From: a bacterium 1xD42-87
Lineage (GTDB): Bacteria > Bacillota > Clostridia > Lachnospirales > Lachnospiraceae
Direction: 5' to 3'
DNA: 64,000 nucleotides
NCBI GenBank assembly: GCA_003611805.1
Contig: RAYM01000013.1
Span: 1 to 64,000, forward strand
The notes beneath the pieces are model-generated. The model was not told where the DNA came from, did no database searches, and saw only the letters and a list, made by a program, of their open reading frames with translations. The translations under genes were made by a program, and so were the position numbers. Below, piece after piece: positions 1-8,570 of this stretch. Every line of letters starts with the position of its first letter. Position 1 is the first letter of the stretch.

Positions 1-1
1 C

Positions 2-889
2 CTCTTTGCTGACCGCAGGTACAGGGAGACCCTCCGTGATTCCAGATCCGGCATCAACCTCTCAAGGGAAAATCTCCACCGCATTGATGCAGTCATTACC
101 CCTTTGATCTGGCAGGGTCATTCCCCCTATCAGATCGTTGTGGAACATCCCGGGCTCGGTCTTTCTGTCCGTTCCATCTACCAGTACATAGAACTCGGAC
201 TGCTTACCGGCCGCAACATCGACTTGAAACGCAAAGTTAAGTTCAAAGCGCGTAAATGCCATAAAACACAGATCACTGACAGGCAGGTGTTTTCCGGCAG
301 GCTTTACAGTGATTTCCAAAAACTCCCTCCTACACATATAGTCGAAATGGATACCGTCAAATTCTCAAGGGATTCTAAAAAATGTATCCTGACTTTCTAT
401 TTCCGGGATGAGAAGCTGTTCCTTGCCTATCTTTTGAACCGCTGTACTAAGGGCGCTGTCCGGGCTGTCTTTGACCGTCTGGAAAAACGGCTTGGCACTG
501 TGACTCTCAGCATCCTTTTCGAAACAATCCTGACTGACAGGGGCGGTGAATTCGGCGATCCCGAGGTCCTGGAGACTGGTATGGATGATTCCCAGCGTAC
601 CAGCATTTATTACTGCGATCCCATGCGCAGCGCTCAGAAAGGCGGCATTGAAAATGCCCACACAAAACTGCGCGAGATCCTTCCCAAAGGCACCAGCTTT
701 GAATATCTGACCCAGTGGGATCTGAACCTGATCGTCAATAACATCAATTCCGTCCCACGCCAGAGCCTTCTTGGCCTTACTCCATACCGGGCGGCAAAAG
801 AAAACTTCGACATGGATGTCCTGTTAGCACTTCAGCTCAGGCCGGTCGATCCCGATCAGATCAACCTGACACCTGAGCTGATAAAGTAA
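2..889 (+). CDS. IS30-family transposase, 5' end outside the window
   Basis: The reading frame is open to the first base of the window, so only the 3' part of the gene is present (about 295 codons). An internal ATG at 104 is not the natural start. The protein shows a DDE integrase core: Asp in MDTVKF, Asp in LTDRGGEF, and the catalytic Glu in GGIENAH. The GGxEN context and the order of motifs are those of IS30-type transposases, which cut and join IS ends. A helix-turn-helix region is expected upstream. No intact second IS end can be placed with certainty. It lies directly beside the AT-rich island that starts near 1.2 kb, so it may mark one edge of horizontally acquired DNA. Family call is firm; whether the copy is active cannot be judged. 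Confidence 0.88.
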   Translation, partial: LFADRRYRETLRDSRSGINLSRENLHRIDAVITPLIWQGHSPYQIVVEHPGLGLSVRSIYQYIELGLLTGRNIDLKRKVKFKARKCHKTQITDRQVFSGRLYSDFQKLPPTHIVEMDTVKFSRDSKKCILTFYFRDEKLFLAYLLNRCTKGAVRAVFDRLEKRLGTVTLSILFETILTDRGGEFGDPEVLETGMDDSQRTSIYYCDPMRSAQKGGIENAHTKLREILPKGTSFEYLTQWDLNLIVNNINSVPRQSLLGLTPYRAAKENFDMDVLLALQLRPVDPDQINLTPELIK

Positions 890-964
890 CCTTTAAATCC
901 AGGCAAAAATCTGTTGTCAGGAGACACTGCTTTTAAATCTTCATAAAAACCAGACACCTCTGGC

Positions 965-1149
965 AGAATTTAGTCCTGCACACGACGTTTTCTGCCGGTC
1001 TGTTTGCTATACCCTGTTTTAGAAAATCTGCCCGGATTTAGATTTATTATAATTCAATTTCCAACTTTATGGCTTCAAAAAATTGGAAAAGACAATAGAT
1101 TTGAAAGGGCAGTAGAATTTACTCCTGCACTGGAATTTACTTTTGCAAT
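965..1149. repeat. Three imperfect copies of a GAATTTACTCCTGCAC-like motif in the gene-free stretch after the transposase
   Basis: The stretch 890-1209 has no convincing gene. It holds related 16-18 base motifs at 965-981, 1114-1130 and 1132-1149, all in the same orientation, followed by a tandem TTTATTCAGG repeat at 1157-1180. Repeated motifs beyond the stop codon of a transposase would fit subterminal transposase-binding sites at the right end of the IS, but the exact end and target duplication are not visible here. Confidence 0.45.
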
Positions 1150-1209
1150 TAAGCTTTTTATTCAGGTTTTTATTCAGGTTTTATTAAAAATTTACTGAAA
1201 TCTGCTGAT

Positions 1210-1238
1210 TTTACTCTGAATTTATGGTAGAATATAAT
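1210..1238 (+). promoter_or_regulatory. Sigma-A-type promoter for the MmeI-like gene
   Basis: A -35 box TTTACT (1210-1215), a 17-base spacer and a perfect -10 box TATAAT (1233-1238) lie 49 bases before the start codon at 1287. A TGAGGT ribosome binding site at 1276-1281 follows. Confidence 0.75.
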
Positions 1239-1286
1239 TGGTAATTTTTAGATAATTAATCGTTTTATATAGATATGAGGTAACGT

Positions 1287-4052
1287 ATGACTGAAACGGA
1301 AAAAAGAGCTGCCGCCACAAAGTTTTACAATGATTGGCATGGCCTTGGTGATGAAAAAAGTGACAGCCAGAGGTTTTGGATTGAGTTTTTAAATAATGTG
1401 TTAGGCATTGAAGATGTTACGCAGAAAATAATTTTTGAAAAACGTGTCACAGTGGACAATCAGACCAAATTTATTGATGTTTATATTCCAGAAACAAGGG
1501 TTCTGATAGAACAAAAAAGTATTGATAAGGACTTGGGCAAGAAAATACCACAGTCAGACGGAAGCTTGCGTACTCCTTTTGAGCAGGCGCGCAATTATGC
1601 CCAATGGATGATACCAAACGAAACACCATTGTGGATTGTAGCCTGTAATTTTAAATCGTTTGAAATTCATGATATGAATAAGCCCAGTGAACCGCCGGTA
1701 GTCGTTTCGCTTGAAGAAGTGCGCAATAAGCTGCCTTTGTTTGATTTTATGTTTAAGGAAAATGTCAAAGAGATTTCTCATGAAATGGAAATCTCTGTCA
1801 AGGCGGGAGAAATTGTCGGGATACTTTATGACAAGCTAATCGTGCAATATAAAGAACCCGACGAGCAATCGTTTAAGAGCCTGAACGCATTATGTGTACG
1901 ACTTGTATTCTGCTTATATGCAGAAGATGCAGGCATTTTTGGCTCACACAAGATGTTCCATGATTATCTGGAGGATATTCCCGTCAGTTCTCTAAGAAAA
2001 GCACTTGTTGAATTATTTAAGATACTTGATACCAAAGTGGAAGACAGAGACAAATATCTGGCAGAGGACAATCCAAAACTTGCTGCGTTTCCATATGTCA
2101 ACGGCGGACTGTTTGCAGATGAAACGATAGAGATACCGCCTTTTACAGAGGAAATAAAAAGCCTGCTTTTGAATCAGGCAAGCGCAGATTTTGACTGGTC
2201 GGATATCAGCCCGACGATTTTTGGCGCAGTATTTGAAAGCACCTTAAATCCTGAGACACGCAGAAACGGTGGGATGCACTATACATCCATTGAGAATATC
2301 CATAAGGTAATTGATCCATTTTTCATGGATGAGCTTAGGAACGAACTGAATGGAATAAAGAAGACTTCTGCGGAACGCACGAAAAAAGTGAAATTAGCTG
2401 CTTTTCAAGCAAAGATAGCGGGACTCAAATTTCTTGATCCGGCATGTGGTTCGGGTAATTTTTTAACGGAAACATATATTTCTTTACGTAGATTAGAGAA
2501 TGAAATTCTTAATGAATTGCAAGGAGGACAAATTGTATTGGGAGAGGCTTTTAACCCGATACAGGTTTCAATTGGTCAGTTTTTTGGAATAGAAATCAAT
2601 GACTTTGCTGTAACTGTTGCAAAGACTGCATTGTGGATTGCCGAGAGCCAAATGATGAAAGAAACGGAAGATATTGTCCATATGAGTCTGGACTTCCTTC
2701 CTTTGAAATCATATGCAAATATAACGGAAGGAAATGCGCTTAAGATTGATTGGAACAGTGTTGTTTCCAAATATGAGTTGAATTATATTATGGGGAATCC
2801 ACCGTTTGTAGGATTTAAATTTGCCAGTGAAACGCAAAAGCAAGATATGAAAGCAGTGTTTACAGAAGTGAAAACAGCATTGCTTGACTATGTATGCTGC
2901 TGGTATAAAAAAGCAGCAGAGTATATTCAAGGAACAAAGTGTGAAGTTGCTTTTGTGTCTACAAATTCTGTGTCACAAGGACAGATGGCCGGAGATCTTT
3001 GGTCATTTCTTTTAAAGGAGTACGGAATTTCTATTAATTTTGCATGGCGGTCTTTTGTTTGGGATAGCGAGTCAAGCAATACGGCTAAGGTGCATGTGGT
3101 TATTATATGTTTTTCGGTATTACCAAGGGAAAAGAAATATTTATATTTTGAGAATACGGTTAAAGAGGTATCGAATATAAGTCCCTATTTGATTGATGGG
3201 GAAAATATTATAATTTTGAGTAGAAAGAAACCTATATGTGATGTTCCTTTAATTACTATGGGTAATCAAGCTATGGATGGAGGTAATCTCATTATTGAAG
3301 AAAAAGATTATGAAGATTTTATTACCAAAGAGCCACAGGCAATTCCGTTTATTAAGCGCTATATGATGGGATACGAGTTTATTAACAATAAAAAACGGTG
3401 GTGTTTATGGCTGGTTGATTGTTCTCCGGCTCAACTTCGCAATATGCCCTATGTGATGAAACGGGTTAAGGCTGTGCAGGAAATGCGGGCGGCAAGTAAT
3501 GACGCTGGCGCGCGCAAAAAAGCGGAAACGCCTATGCTGTTTCGAGAGCAGAGAAATCCAGCAAGATTTGTTGCTATACCGATTGTTTCGTCAGAAAAGC
3601 GAAGGTACATTCCCTTGGGATATTTAGATGATTCTGTAATAGCTGGAAATAAATTGTTTATTATACCTGATGCGGAAATATATCATTTTGGAGTTTTGAC
3701 ATCTAATGTTCATATGGCTTGGATGAGAACGGTTGCCGCTCGGTTGAAATCAGATTATACCTATTCAAAAGATATTGTTTATAATAACTTTCCATGGCCA
3801 AATCCCACGGTTGAGCAGAGGGAAAAAATAGAGCAGACTGCGCAGGCAATATTGAACGCAAGGGAGTTGTGTTCTGACAGCAGTCTTGCTGACCTTTATG
3901 ATGAAATTGCTATGCCGTCAGAACTTAGAAAGGCGCATCAGCAAAATGATAGAGCGGTTATGCAGGCATATGGATTTTCAATTAAGGATACTACGGAAGA
4001 AAGCTGTGTGGCGGAATTGATGAAATTGTATCAACGGTTGACAATGAAATAA
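1287..4052 (+). CDS. MmeI-like (type IIL/IIG) single-chain restriction-modification enzyme
   Basis: A 921-residue protein, almost the length of MmeI (919). The N-terminal part carries the nuclease signature D64-x10-E75-x-K77 (FIDVYIP... then IEQKS), matching the D-x(9-10)-ExK motif of MmeI-type enzymes. The middle holds an N6-adenine methyltransferase: SAM motif FLDPACGSGNF near residue 382 and catalytic NPPF near 505. The C-terminal third is the expected place of the target-recognition domain. Such enzymes cut and methylate DNA with one polypeptide and need no separate R or S subunit. It has its own promoter and a RBS 5 bases before ATG 1287. It lies 70 bases before the kinase gene on the same strand and shares its AT-rich composition. 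Recognition site cannot be read from sequence by eye. Confidence 0.9.
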   Translation: MTETEKRAAATKFYNDWHGLGDEKSDSQRFWIEFLNNVLGIEDVTQKIIFEKRVTVDNQTKFIDVYIPETRVLIEQKSIDKDLGKKIPQSDGSLRTPFEQARNYAQWMIPNETPLWIVACNFKSFEIHDMNKPSEPPVVVSLEEVRNKLPLFDFMFKENVKEISHEMEISVKAGEIVGILYDKLIVQYKEPDEQSFKSLNALCVRLVFCLYAEDAGIFGSHKMFHDYLEDIPVSSLRKALVELFKILDTKVEDRDKYLAEDNPKLAAFPYVNGGLFADETIEIPPFTEEIKSLLLNQASADFDWSDISPTIFGAVFESTLNPETRRNGGMHYTSIENIHKVIDPFFMDELRNELNGIKKTSAERTKKVKLAAFQAKIAGLKFLDPACGSGNFLTETYISLRRLENEILNELQGGQIVLGEAFNPIQVSIGQFFGIEINDFAVTVAKTALWIAESQMMKETEDIVHMSLDFLPLKSYANITEGNALKIDWNSVVSKYELNYIMGNPPFVGFKFASETQKQDMKAVFTEVKTALLDYVCCWYKKAAEYIQGTKCEVAFVSTNSVSQGQMAGDLWSFLLKEYGISINFAWRSFVWDSESSNTAKVHVVIICFSVLPREKKYLYFENTVKEVSNISPYLIDGENIIILSRKKPICDVPLITMGNQAMDGGNLIIEEKDYEDFITKEPQAIPFIKRYMMGYEFINNKKRWCLWLVDCSPAQLRNMPYVMKRVKAVQEMRAASNDAGARKKAETPMLFREQRNPARFVAIPIVSSEKRRYIPLGYLDDSVIAGNKLFIIPDAEIYHFGVLTSNVHMAWMRTVAARLKSDYTYSKDIVYNNFPWPNPTVEQREKIEQTAQAILNARELCSDSSLADLYDEIAMPSELRKAHQQNDRAVMQAYGFSIKDTTEESCVAELMKLYQRLTMK

Positions 4053-4122
4053 GAGTATTCTTCCGCGCAAGATTATAGATGAAAATATATAGGCCAATAG
4101 AATATTGGAGAAAGGCATTTCG

Positions 4123-6168
4123 ATGATAGGCAAAAAGATTAATGGATATGAGATAATTGAATTTAAAGGAAAAGGTTCTTTTGGAACAGTTTATAAATGC
4201 CAGAAAGACAACCATATATATGCAATGAAAATATTTGCAAGAGACTATATTTTTGCTGAATTTGCAAAAGGAACTAATAATCGCATAACCCGCGAAATAG
4301 AGGCATTAAAAAAGGTTCACGGAAGATACGTTGCTGGTTATATAGACGATGGTGCATTCATGGATAATGGATGGGAATATATATATGTTATTATGGAGTT
4401 TGTTGAAGGAAAAGACTTGGCGAATGTAATGAAATTAAAGGTCTTTAACATTGATGAAGCCTTAAATATTTTCGAGCAAATATTGAGTGGTATTGAGTCA
4501 ATACATTTACAAAAGCTAATTCACAGAGATTTAAAACCAGCAAATATATATATGTTGGATAGTGGAGATATTAAAATCTTAGATTTTGGTTTGTCAAAAC
4601 TGATTGATTATACTTCTATTACGAATACAGGAGATCAGTTAGGTACGCCGCTGTATATGTCTCCAGAACAAATCAGTGATAGTAAAAATATTGATTATCG
4701 CTCAGATTATTATGCATTGGGAGTTGTTTTATTTGAACTTCTTACAGGGCATTCCCCGTATGGCACAATAAGTTCCAGAGAGGAGTTGTATTACAAAATA
4801 AAAATGGAACCGCCCATGTCTGTCAGGTTTTTTATTCCTACAATAAACAACAATATTGATAACTTGTTATTGGAATTGCTGCAAAAAGAAAATTATAAAA
4901 GACCGAATACGATTGAGGATATTCGCAGATATATTAAAAATAGCAATACAACATCGGAAAATATTGCAAAAGATTTTAAGCCGACTCATTATGTCCGTCT
5001 ATGGAATGAAAAAACAGTACTGGAAGAGTATTATGCAGATGGATATGCCATAGAGAATGTTGTTTTTCCGATTAATCATCAAAACCAACAGAAAAATTTA
5101 CTGAAATTGATAAAAGAACAGAACGTGAACATTTTAATAGATCCTTCAACAATACGGTTGGCATATGATACATACGCTGATGTGAAAGGACTTGTTGCTT
5201 TACCATATGCACCTGATGATTTAAGCAGACTGGAAATTGAGGATTTAAAAGATTATGAGAAGAAAAAAGAGTATGTAAAGAAAGTTGTTGATGAGCAATT
5301 AAAGCATGGTGTAAAAAATATTGCAGCGCCGTTTCATATGAGTAATAATTCTAATGTGGTAAAAATAAAAATGGATACAAATGAAAACTGGTTTTCATTA
5401 GATGTAAAATTATTAGAAGAAACAAGAAATTATTTGGAATCCATAGGTTTTGATGGGAATTTAGTTGGTGGGTTTTGTATCAAATCAGATATTTTAACAA
5501 ATAAAACGGAAAGAGAGTATTTTCTAAATGTATTATCCGGGCTAAACTGTGATATGTATTGGATTTATGTGGATTGTATTAACGAAAATTCTAATGCCGC
5601 GCTGTTATATAATTATGCAACAGCATTGCTTGACTTACAAAAATCCACAAATAAGCCTGTTATAGCCGGAAGGATAGGAGCATTCGGATTAATGCTTTTA
5701 GCATTTGGATTATATGCTTTTGAATCGGGAACATCAAGATTTGAATCGTTTTATGAGGATTTATATAAGGATACAAGTGATCCATTTAATATGTATGTCA
5801 GGTATTATATGCCGGAACTTTTGGCAAATGTAGCGGTTGAACGCAAAAATCCAGTTAGAATAATTCAGTTACTGCATTCTAACATAGGAGAAGATATAGC
5901 ATGCCATTGTCCATATTGTGATGGTATTGATCCTGCATTGTTAGTGGCAGATGGATTAACCAGAAAACATTTTCTGTATAGAAGAAATGCAGAAATACAG
6001 GAATTGCGAAATATACCTACAGTTGATGAACGAGTAAGATATATAAAAAAACGTATTGATAATGCAATTGGTTATTATAAAAATCTTAAGCCTATTTTCA
6101 AAGATGATGATTATAAACATCTTAAGACATGGAAAGAAGTAATGGAAAAATTACAGAATCGAGGGTGA
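4123..6168 (+). CDS. Hanks-type Ser/Thr protein kinase fused to an unrecognised barrel-like region with a CxCxxC zinc-type site
   Basis: Start ATG 4123 is preferred over TTG 4105 because GGAGAAAGG at 4107-4115 is then well placed; this gives 681 residues. Residues 1-280 are a complete kinase: glycine loop GKGSFGTVY (16-24), Lys36 in YAMK, HRDLKPAN near 134, DFG near 153, and a MSPEQ activation-loop end. All catalytic residues are present. Residues about 290-681 match no family I can name. They alternate predicted strands and helices (for example NILIDPST, KNIAAPFHMSN, DMYWIYVDC, KPVIAGRIG), as in a TIM barrel. They contain C594-x-C596-x2-C599 and His616, a pattern like the zinc site of tRNA-guanine transglycosylase/DpdA-type barrels. 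That likeness is inference only. No membrane segment or PASTA domain is seen, so it is cytosolic. It is translationally close to the next gene (5-base gap), pointing to joint function. A role in phage defence is plausible because of the neighbours, but unproven. Confidence 0.8.
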   Translation: MIGKKINGYEIIEFKGKGSFGTVYKCQKDNHIYAMKIFARDYIFAEFAKGTNNRITREIEALKKVHGRYVAGYIDDGAFMDNGWEYIYVIMEFVEGKDLANVMKLKVFNIDEALNIFEQILSGIESIHLQKLIHRDLKPANIYMLDSGDIKILDFGLSKLIDYTSITNTGDQLGTPLYMSPEQISDSKNIDYRSDYYALGVVLFELLTGHSPYGTISSREELYYKIKMEPPMSVRFFIPTINNNIDNLLLELLQKENYKRPNTIEDIRRYIKNSNTTSENIAKDFKPTHYVRLWNEKTVLEEYYADGYAIENVVFPINHQNQQKNLLKLIKEQNVNILIDPSTIRLAYDTYADVKGLVALPYAPDDLSRLEIEDLKDYEKKKEYVKKVVDEQLKHGVKNIAAPFHMSNNSNVVKIKMDTNENWFSLDVKLLEETRNYLESIGFDGNLVGGFCIKSDILTNKTEREYFLNVLSGLNCDMYWIYVDCINENSNAALLYNYATALLDLQKSTNKPVIAGRIGAFGLMLLAFGLYAFESGTSRFESFYEDLYKDTSDPFNMYVRYYMPELLANVAVERKNPVRIIQLLHSNIGEDIACHCPYCDGIDPALLVADGLTRKHFLYRRNAEIQELRNIPTVDERVRYIKKRIDNAIGYYKNLKPIFKDDDYKHLKTWKEVMEKLQNRG

Positions 6169-6173
6169 CTAAA

Positions 6174-6854
6174 ATGTTAGAAGCAGAAGTTGTTAATTTA
6201 ATGAATAATTATTTGCATTGTCACGGAATATGCTATGCCAATGAAATCAGAATGGGGATAGGTATTCCCGATATTTCGTTTAACCTAGGAGGAAATAGAA
6301 GAATTAAATGTGTGGATGATTATTATTTATTCACAATATGGGATTATATAAATGAAAAAAGAAAAACTACAATAAAAGAAATAGGAAATCAATTTTTATT
6401 CTCGGTAGAAAAAGTAAAAAAATATGTATTTCAGCTTGCAAAAATGAGTTTGGTAGCCGTTAAAGAAGAAATAGTAAGAGTAATTAGCAATATAAGAAAT
6501 GCAAGATTGGGGATAACCATTGCAGTGGAAGCTAAAATAAGTGATTGGAAAAATGGTCTTCTGCAAGCGCAGCGATATTTACTTTTTTCTGACTATTCTT
6601 ATTTGGCATTACCAGAGGAAAATATTCAGCTTGTAGATATTGAGTTATTAAAAAAAGCAGGAATTGGGCTGCTTTCTATTAGAGATGGTGAGTTAGAAGA
6701 AATAATGGATGCACAGAAATCTTGCGAATGTGAGTATAGCTTAAAGTATATGCATACATCGATATTATTTGATAGATATAAAAAAGAAAATAATAAATAT
6801 ATACGGCGAAAGAATAATATATTTACTAAATATTTACCTGCGAACGTTTTCTAA
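6174..6854 (+). CDS. PD-(D/E)XK nuclease-like protein with an internal helix-turn-helix
   Basis: The start at ATG 6174 is supported by GAGGGTGA at 6161-6168, which overlaps the stop codon of the kinase gene; an upstream in-frame start at 6129 inside the kinase gene has no such support. The 226-residue product shows a scattered but complete nuclease pattern: Glu24 in NEIR, Pro32-Asp33 in GIPDI, Glu119-x-Lys121 in VEAKIS, and Gln131-xxx-Tyr135, the QxxxY motif of RecB-type nucleases. Between Asp33 and Glu119 sits a winged-helix-like stretch (about 52-100). The layout recalls sce7726-type hypothetical proteins, though I cannot confirm membership. Composition is very AT-rich, like the two genes upstream, and it is the last gene of that transcription unit before a hairpin terminator. 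It may cut or bind nucleic acid under control of the kinase. Confidence 0.6.
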   Translation: MLEAEVVNLMNNYLHCHGICYANEIRMGIGIPDISFNLGGNRRIKCVDDYYLFTIWDYINEKRKTTIKEIGNQFLFSVEKVKKYVFQLAKMSLVAVKEEIVRVISNIRNARLGITIAVEAKISDWKNGLLQAQRYLLFSDYSYLALPEENIQLVDIELLKKAGIGLLSIRDGELEEIMDAQKSCECEYSLKYMHTSILFDRYKKENNKYIRRKNNIFTKYLPANVF

Positions 6855-6865
6855 GCAAACCTTAT

Positions 6866-6929
6866 ACACAGAATCTCGCAGATCAATTACCATATGCAAA
6901 CTACGAGACTCTGTGTAACTTCTGTTTTC
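6866..6929 (+). terminator. Hairpin terminator after the kinase/nuclease unit
   Basis: ACACAGAATCTCG (6866-6878) pairs with CGAGACTCTGTGT (6904-6916) with one mismatch, separated by 25 bases and followed by a T-rich tract. It lies 12 bases beyond the stop codon. Confidence 0.6.
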
Positions 6930-7008
6930 TTATATTAAAAGTACTTAGCGATTTATAATATAAATAGTGAAAGCATTTCAATCAGTTTACCAATTCCCGT
7001 ATATTATG

Positions 7009-7193
7009 TGTTATAATGTTTTATATGATTTTGTTTCCCTTATTTTTTCCCTTATTAGGGTTCGTAATACCCTGTGGAAAGATATAACACAAGGGAAACT
7101 TTAAGGGAAAGCTCACCTGCAATAAACTTGGTATTTTCAAGGGTTAGTGGGTATTTTAATGACAATATATAACAGCTAATGTTTCCCTTAAAA
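7009..7193 (+). promoter_or_regulatory. Extended -10 promoter followed by five TTTCCCTT motifs in both orientations
   Basis: The 496-base gap 6855-7350 has no convincing gene. TG-T-TATAAT at 7009-7017 is an ideal extended -10 element. Downstream, TTTCCCTT occurs forward at 7034-7041, 7046-7053 and 7182-7189, and inverted at 7091-7098 and 7103-7110. A small hairpin AGGGT/ACCCT sits at 7057-7073. Such clustered, inverted short motifs suggest binding sites for a regulator or for a recombinase (arm-type sites of a lost element). No integrase gene is present to decide between these. Confidence 0.4.
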
Positions 7194-7248
7194 ATCATCA
7201 AATCACAATCGGGATTTTGCGGAGAAATTATTTATGCATAACAAAATG

Positions 7249-7270
7249 GCGGCAGGATTCTGTCGCTTTT
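7249..7270 (+). terminator. Short intrinsic terminator-like hairpin
   Basis: GCGGCAG (7249-7255) and CTGTCGC (7260-7266) form a 7-pair stem with a 4-base loop, followed directly by TTTT. It could end a short transcript started at the promoter near 7017. Confidence 0.45.
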
Positions 7271-7350
7271 CTGGTTTCTAATTAGGGCAATTTCTATTAA
7301 GATAATTTTAAAAAGTTATGTTATGTTAAATAGGGAAAGGGGTGTCATAT

Positions 7351-7767
7351 ATGAACAATAATACAGTTGTAGAAAAAATAGTAGACTATATAGAAACGCA
7401 CATTAACGAGGATTTGTCGCTTGATAAAATAGCAAAAGCACTAAATTATTCAAAATTTTATATAGCCAGAATTTTTACTGAAGAAACAAAATGTACGGTT
7501 TATAAATACATACAGGGGCGCAGGCTGACTTTGGCTGCTCAAAAACTTGTAGAAACAGAGCAGCCCATTGTTGAAATTGCTTATGAAGCACATTATGATT
7601 CACAGCAAGCATTCACATTAGCTTTTAAACAGCTATATGAATGCACGCCTAATATTTATCGAAAAAATGGTGTGTTCTATCCTAAACAATCGAAGATATG
7701 CAAGATGGGTTCGTTTAATGGATACTCATTTATGTATTATTTAGCAGGAGGTAAATTGGCAGCATGA
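7351..7767 (+). CDS. AraC-family regulator, DNA-binding domain with a short tail
   Basis: ATG 7351 is preferred to the in-frame GTG 7342 because the GGGAAAGGGG ribosome binding site ends at 7342. The 138-residue product is essentially only the two helix-turn-helix units of AraC/XylS proteins: the first around [24 protein letters not shown], the second around [23 protein letters not shown], followed by CTPNIYRKN in place of the usual TPxxYR. No ligand-binding domain precedes it. The C-terminal 25 residues are unrecognised. Its stop overlaps the start of the clpP-like gene by 4 bases (ATGA), so the two are translated together. It probably controls its own operon or a stress response; the signal may come from another protein since no sensor domain is present. 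Confidence 0.85.
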   Translation: MNNNTVVEKIVDYIETHINEDLSLDKIAKALNYSKFYIARIFTEETKCTVYKYIQGRRLTLAAQKLVETEQPIVEIAYEAHYDSQQAFTLAFKQLYECTPNIYRKNGVFYPKQSKICKMGSFNGYSFMYYLAGGKLAA

Positions 7768-8354
7768 GTACAATTCCGTATGTTATTGAACAGACAAGCC
7801 GAGGAGAACGAAGTTATGATATTTTTTCAAGACTATTGTCCGATAGAATTGTTTTTTTAGGAGAAGAAGTAAGTGATGTTTCAGCAAGTTTGATTATTGC
7901 ACAAATGCTGTTTTTAGAATCCCAAGACCCAGAGAAAGACATTCAATTATATATAAATAGTCCAGGCGGTTCTGTTTCGGCGGGTTTTGCTATTTATGAC
8001 ACAATGCAATATGTCAAATGTGATGTATCAACAATATGTATAGGTCTTGCCGCAAGTTTTGGAGCCTTTTTATTGGCAGGAGGTACAAAGGGAAAACGTC
8101 TTGCTTTGCCTAATGCAGAAATTATGATACATCAACCTGCCATTCATGGAAACGGAATTCAGGGACAGGCAACCGATATAAAAATTACATCTGACCATAT
8201 CCAAAAAAGTAAAAAACGATTAAACACCATTTTATCAGAAAATACAGGAAAAAGTATTGATGAAGTTGCTATTGCAACCGAACGTGATAATTATATGACA
8301 GCAAAAGAAGCAATGGATTTTGGCCTGATTGATAAAATACTAAAGAAGCGTTGA
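7764..8354 (+). CDS. Accessory ClpP-family serine protease subunit
   Basis: A full-length ClpP (196 residues). The catalytic triad is Ser98 in GLAASFG, His123 in MIHQPA and Asp175 in TERDNYM, all in the expected places. The residue after the catalytic Ser is Phe where housekeeping ClpP has Met (GLAASMG), and the start and tail differ from typical housekeeping copies. ClpP forms two seven-subunit rings that degrade proteins delivered by Clp ATPases in the cytosol. No clpX or clpC is near, so a chromosomal ATPase must serve it if it is active. It is coupled to an AraC regulator by an ATGA overlap. The AT-rich composition and island location argue for an acquired second copy rather than the core gene. 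Confidence 0.88.
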   Translation: MSTIPYVIEQTSRGERSYDIFSRLLSDRIVFLGEEVSDVSASLIIAQMLFLESQDPEKDIQLYINSPGGSVSAGFAIYDTMQYVKCDVSTICIGLAASFGAFLLAGGTKGKRLALPNAEIMIHQPAIHGNGIQGQATDIKITSDHIQKSKKRLNTILSENTGKSIDEVAIATERDNYMTAKEAMDFGLIDKILKKR

Positions 8355-8417
8355 TTTTGCTCGTATCATTTGCAGGGGAGAACCAATACCTCATCAAAGA
8401 GCCGGACATACAGTTGC

Positions 8418-8465
8418 AGAGCCAACAGACTTGTGAGAAATTACAGTTTGTTGGCGCTCTTTATG
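8418..8465 (+). terminator. Hairpin terminator after the clpP-like gene
   Basis: AGAGCCAACAGAC (8418-8430) pairs imperfectly with GTTTGTTGGCGCTCT (8446-8460), followed by a short T-rich run. It separates the AT-rich island from the ABC export operon. Confidence 0.5.
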
Positions 8466-8570
8466 TAAAAAACTAAGCTGTTTCTCCGTAAACTTTTTTC
8501 TATTCCTTGACCTCATTTTGACTTTTGGTTTTTATAATGAAAGTCGAATCTAAAACAAGTAGGAGGATAG

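Noticed and set aside
1004..1198. A 64-codon open frame after the transposase
   Set aside because: No ribosome binding site, no family features, and it lies across the degenerate repeats, which fits IS-end DNA better than a gene.
1287..6854. The locus as a BREX type 2/Pgl or DISARM system
   Set aside because: The methyltransferase is MmeI-like rather than PglX, and no pglZ, pglY, drmA or drmB-like gene is present.
7057..7073. AGGGTTCGTAATACCCT as a possible tRNA T-arm or tRNA-end attachment site
   Set aside because: The loop is not the canonical TTCRANY, and no anticodon or acceptor arm can be built from the DNA on either side.
8507..8538. TTGACC and TATAAT upstream of the first lipoprotein gene as a promoter
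   Set aside because: The -10 box is perfect, but TTGACC is 20 bases away and TTGACT only 9; neither is a normal spacer, so I did not list it.
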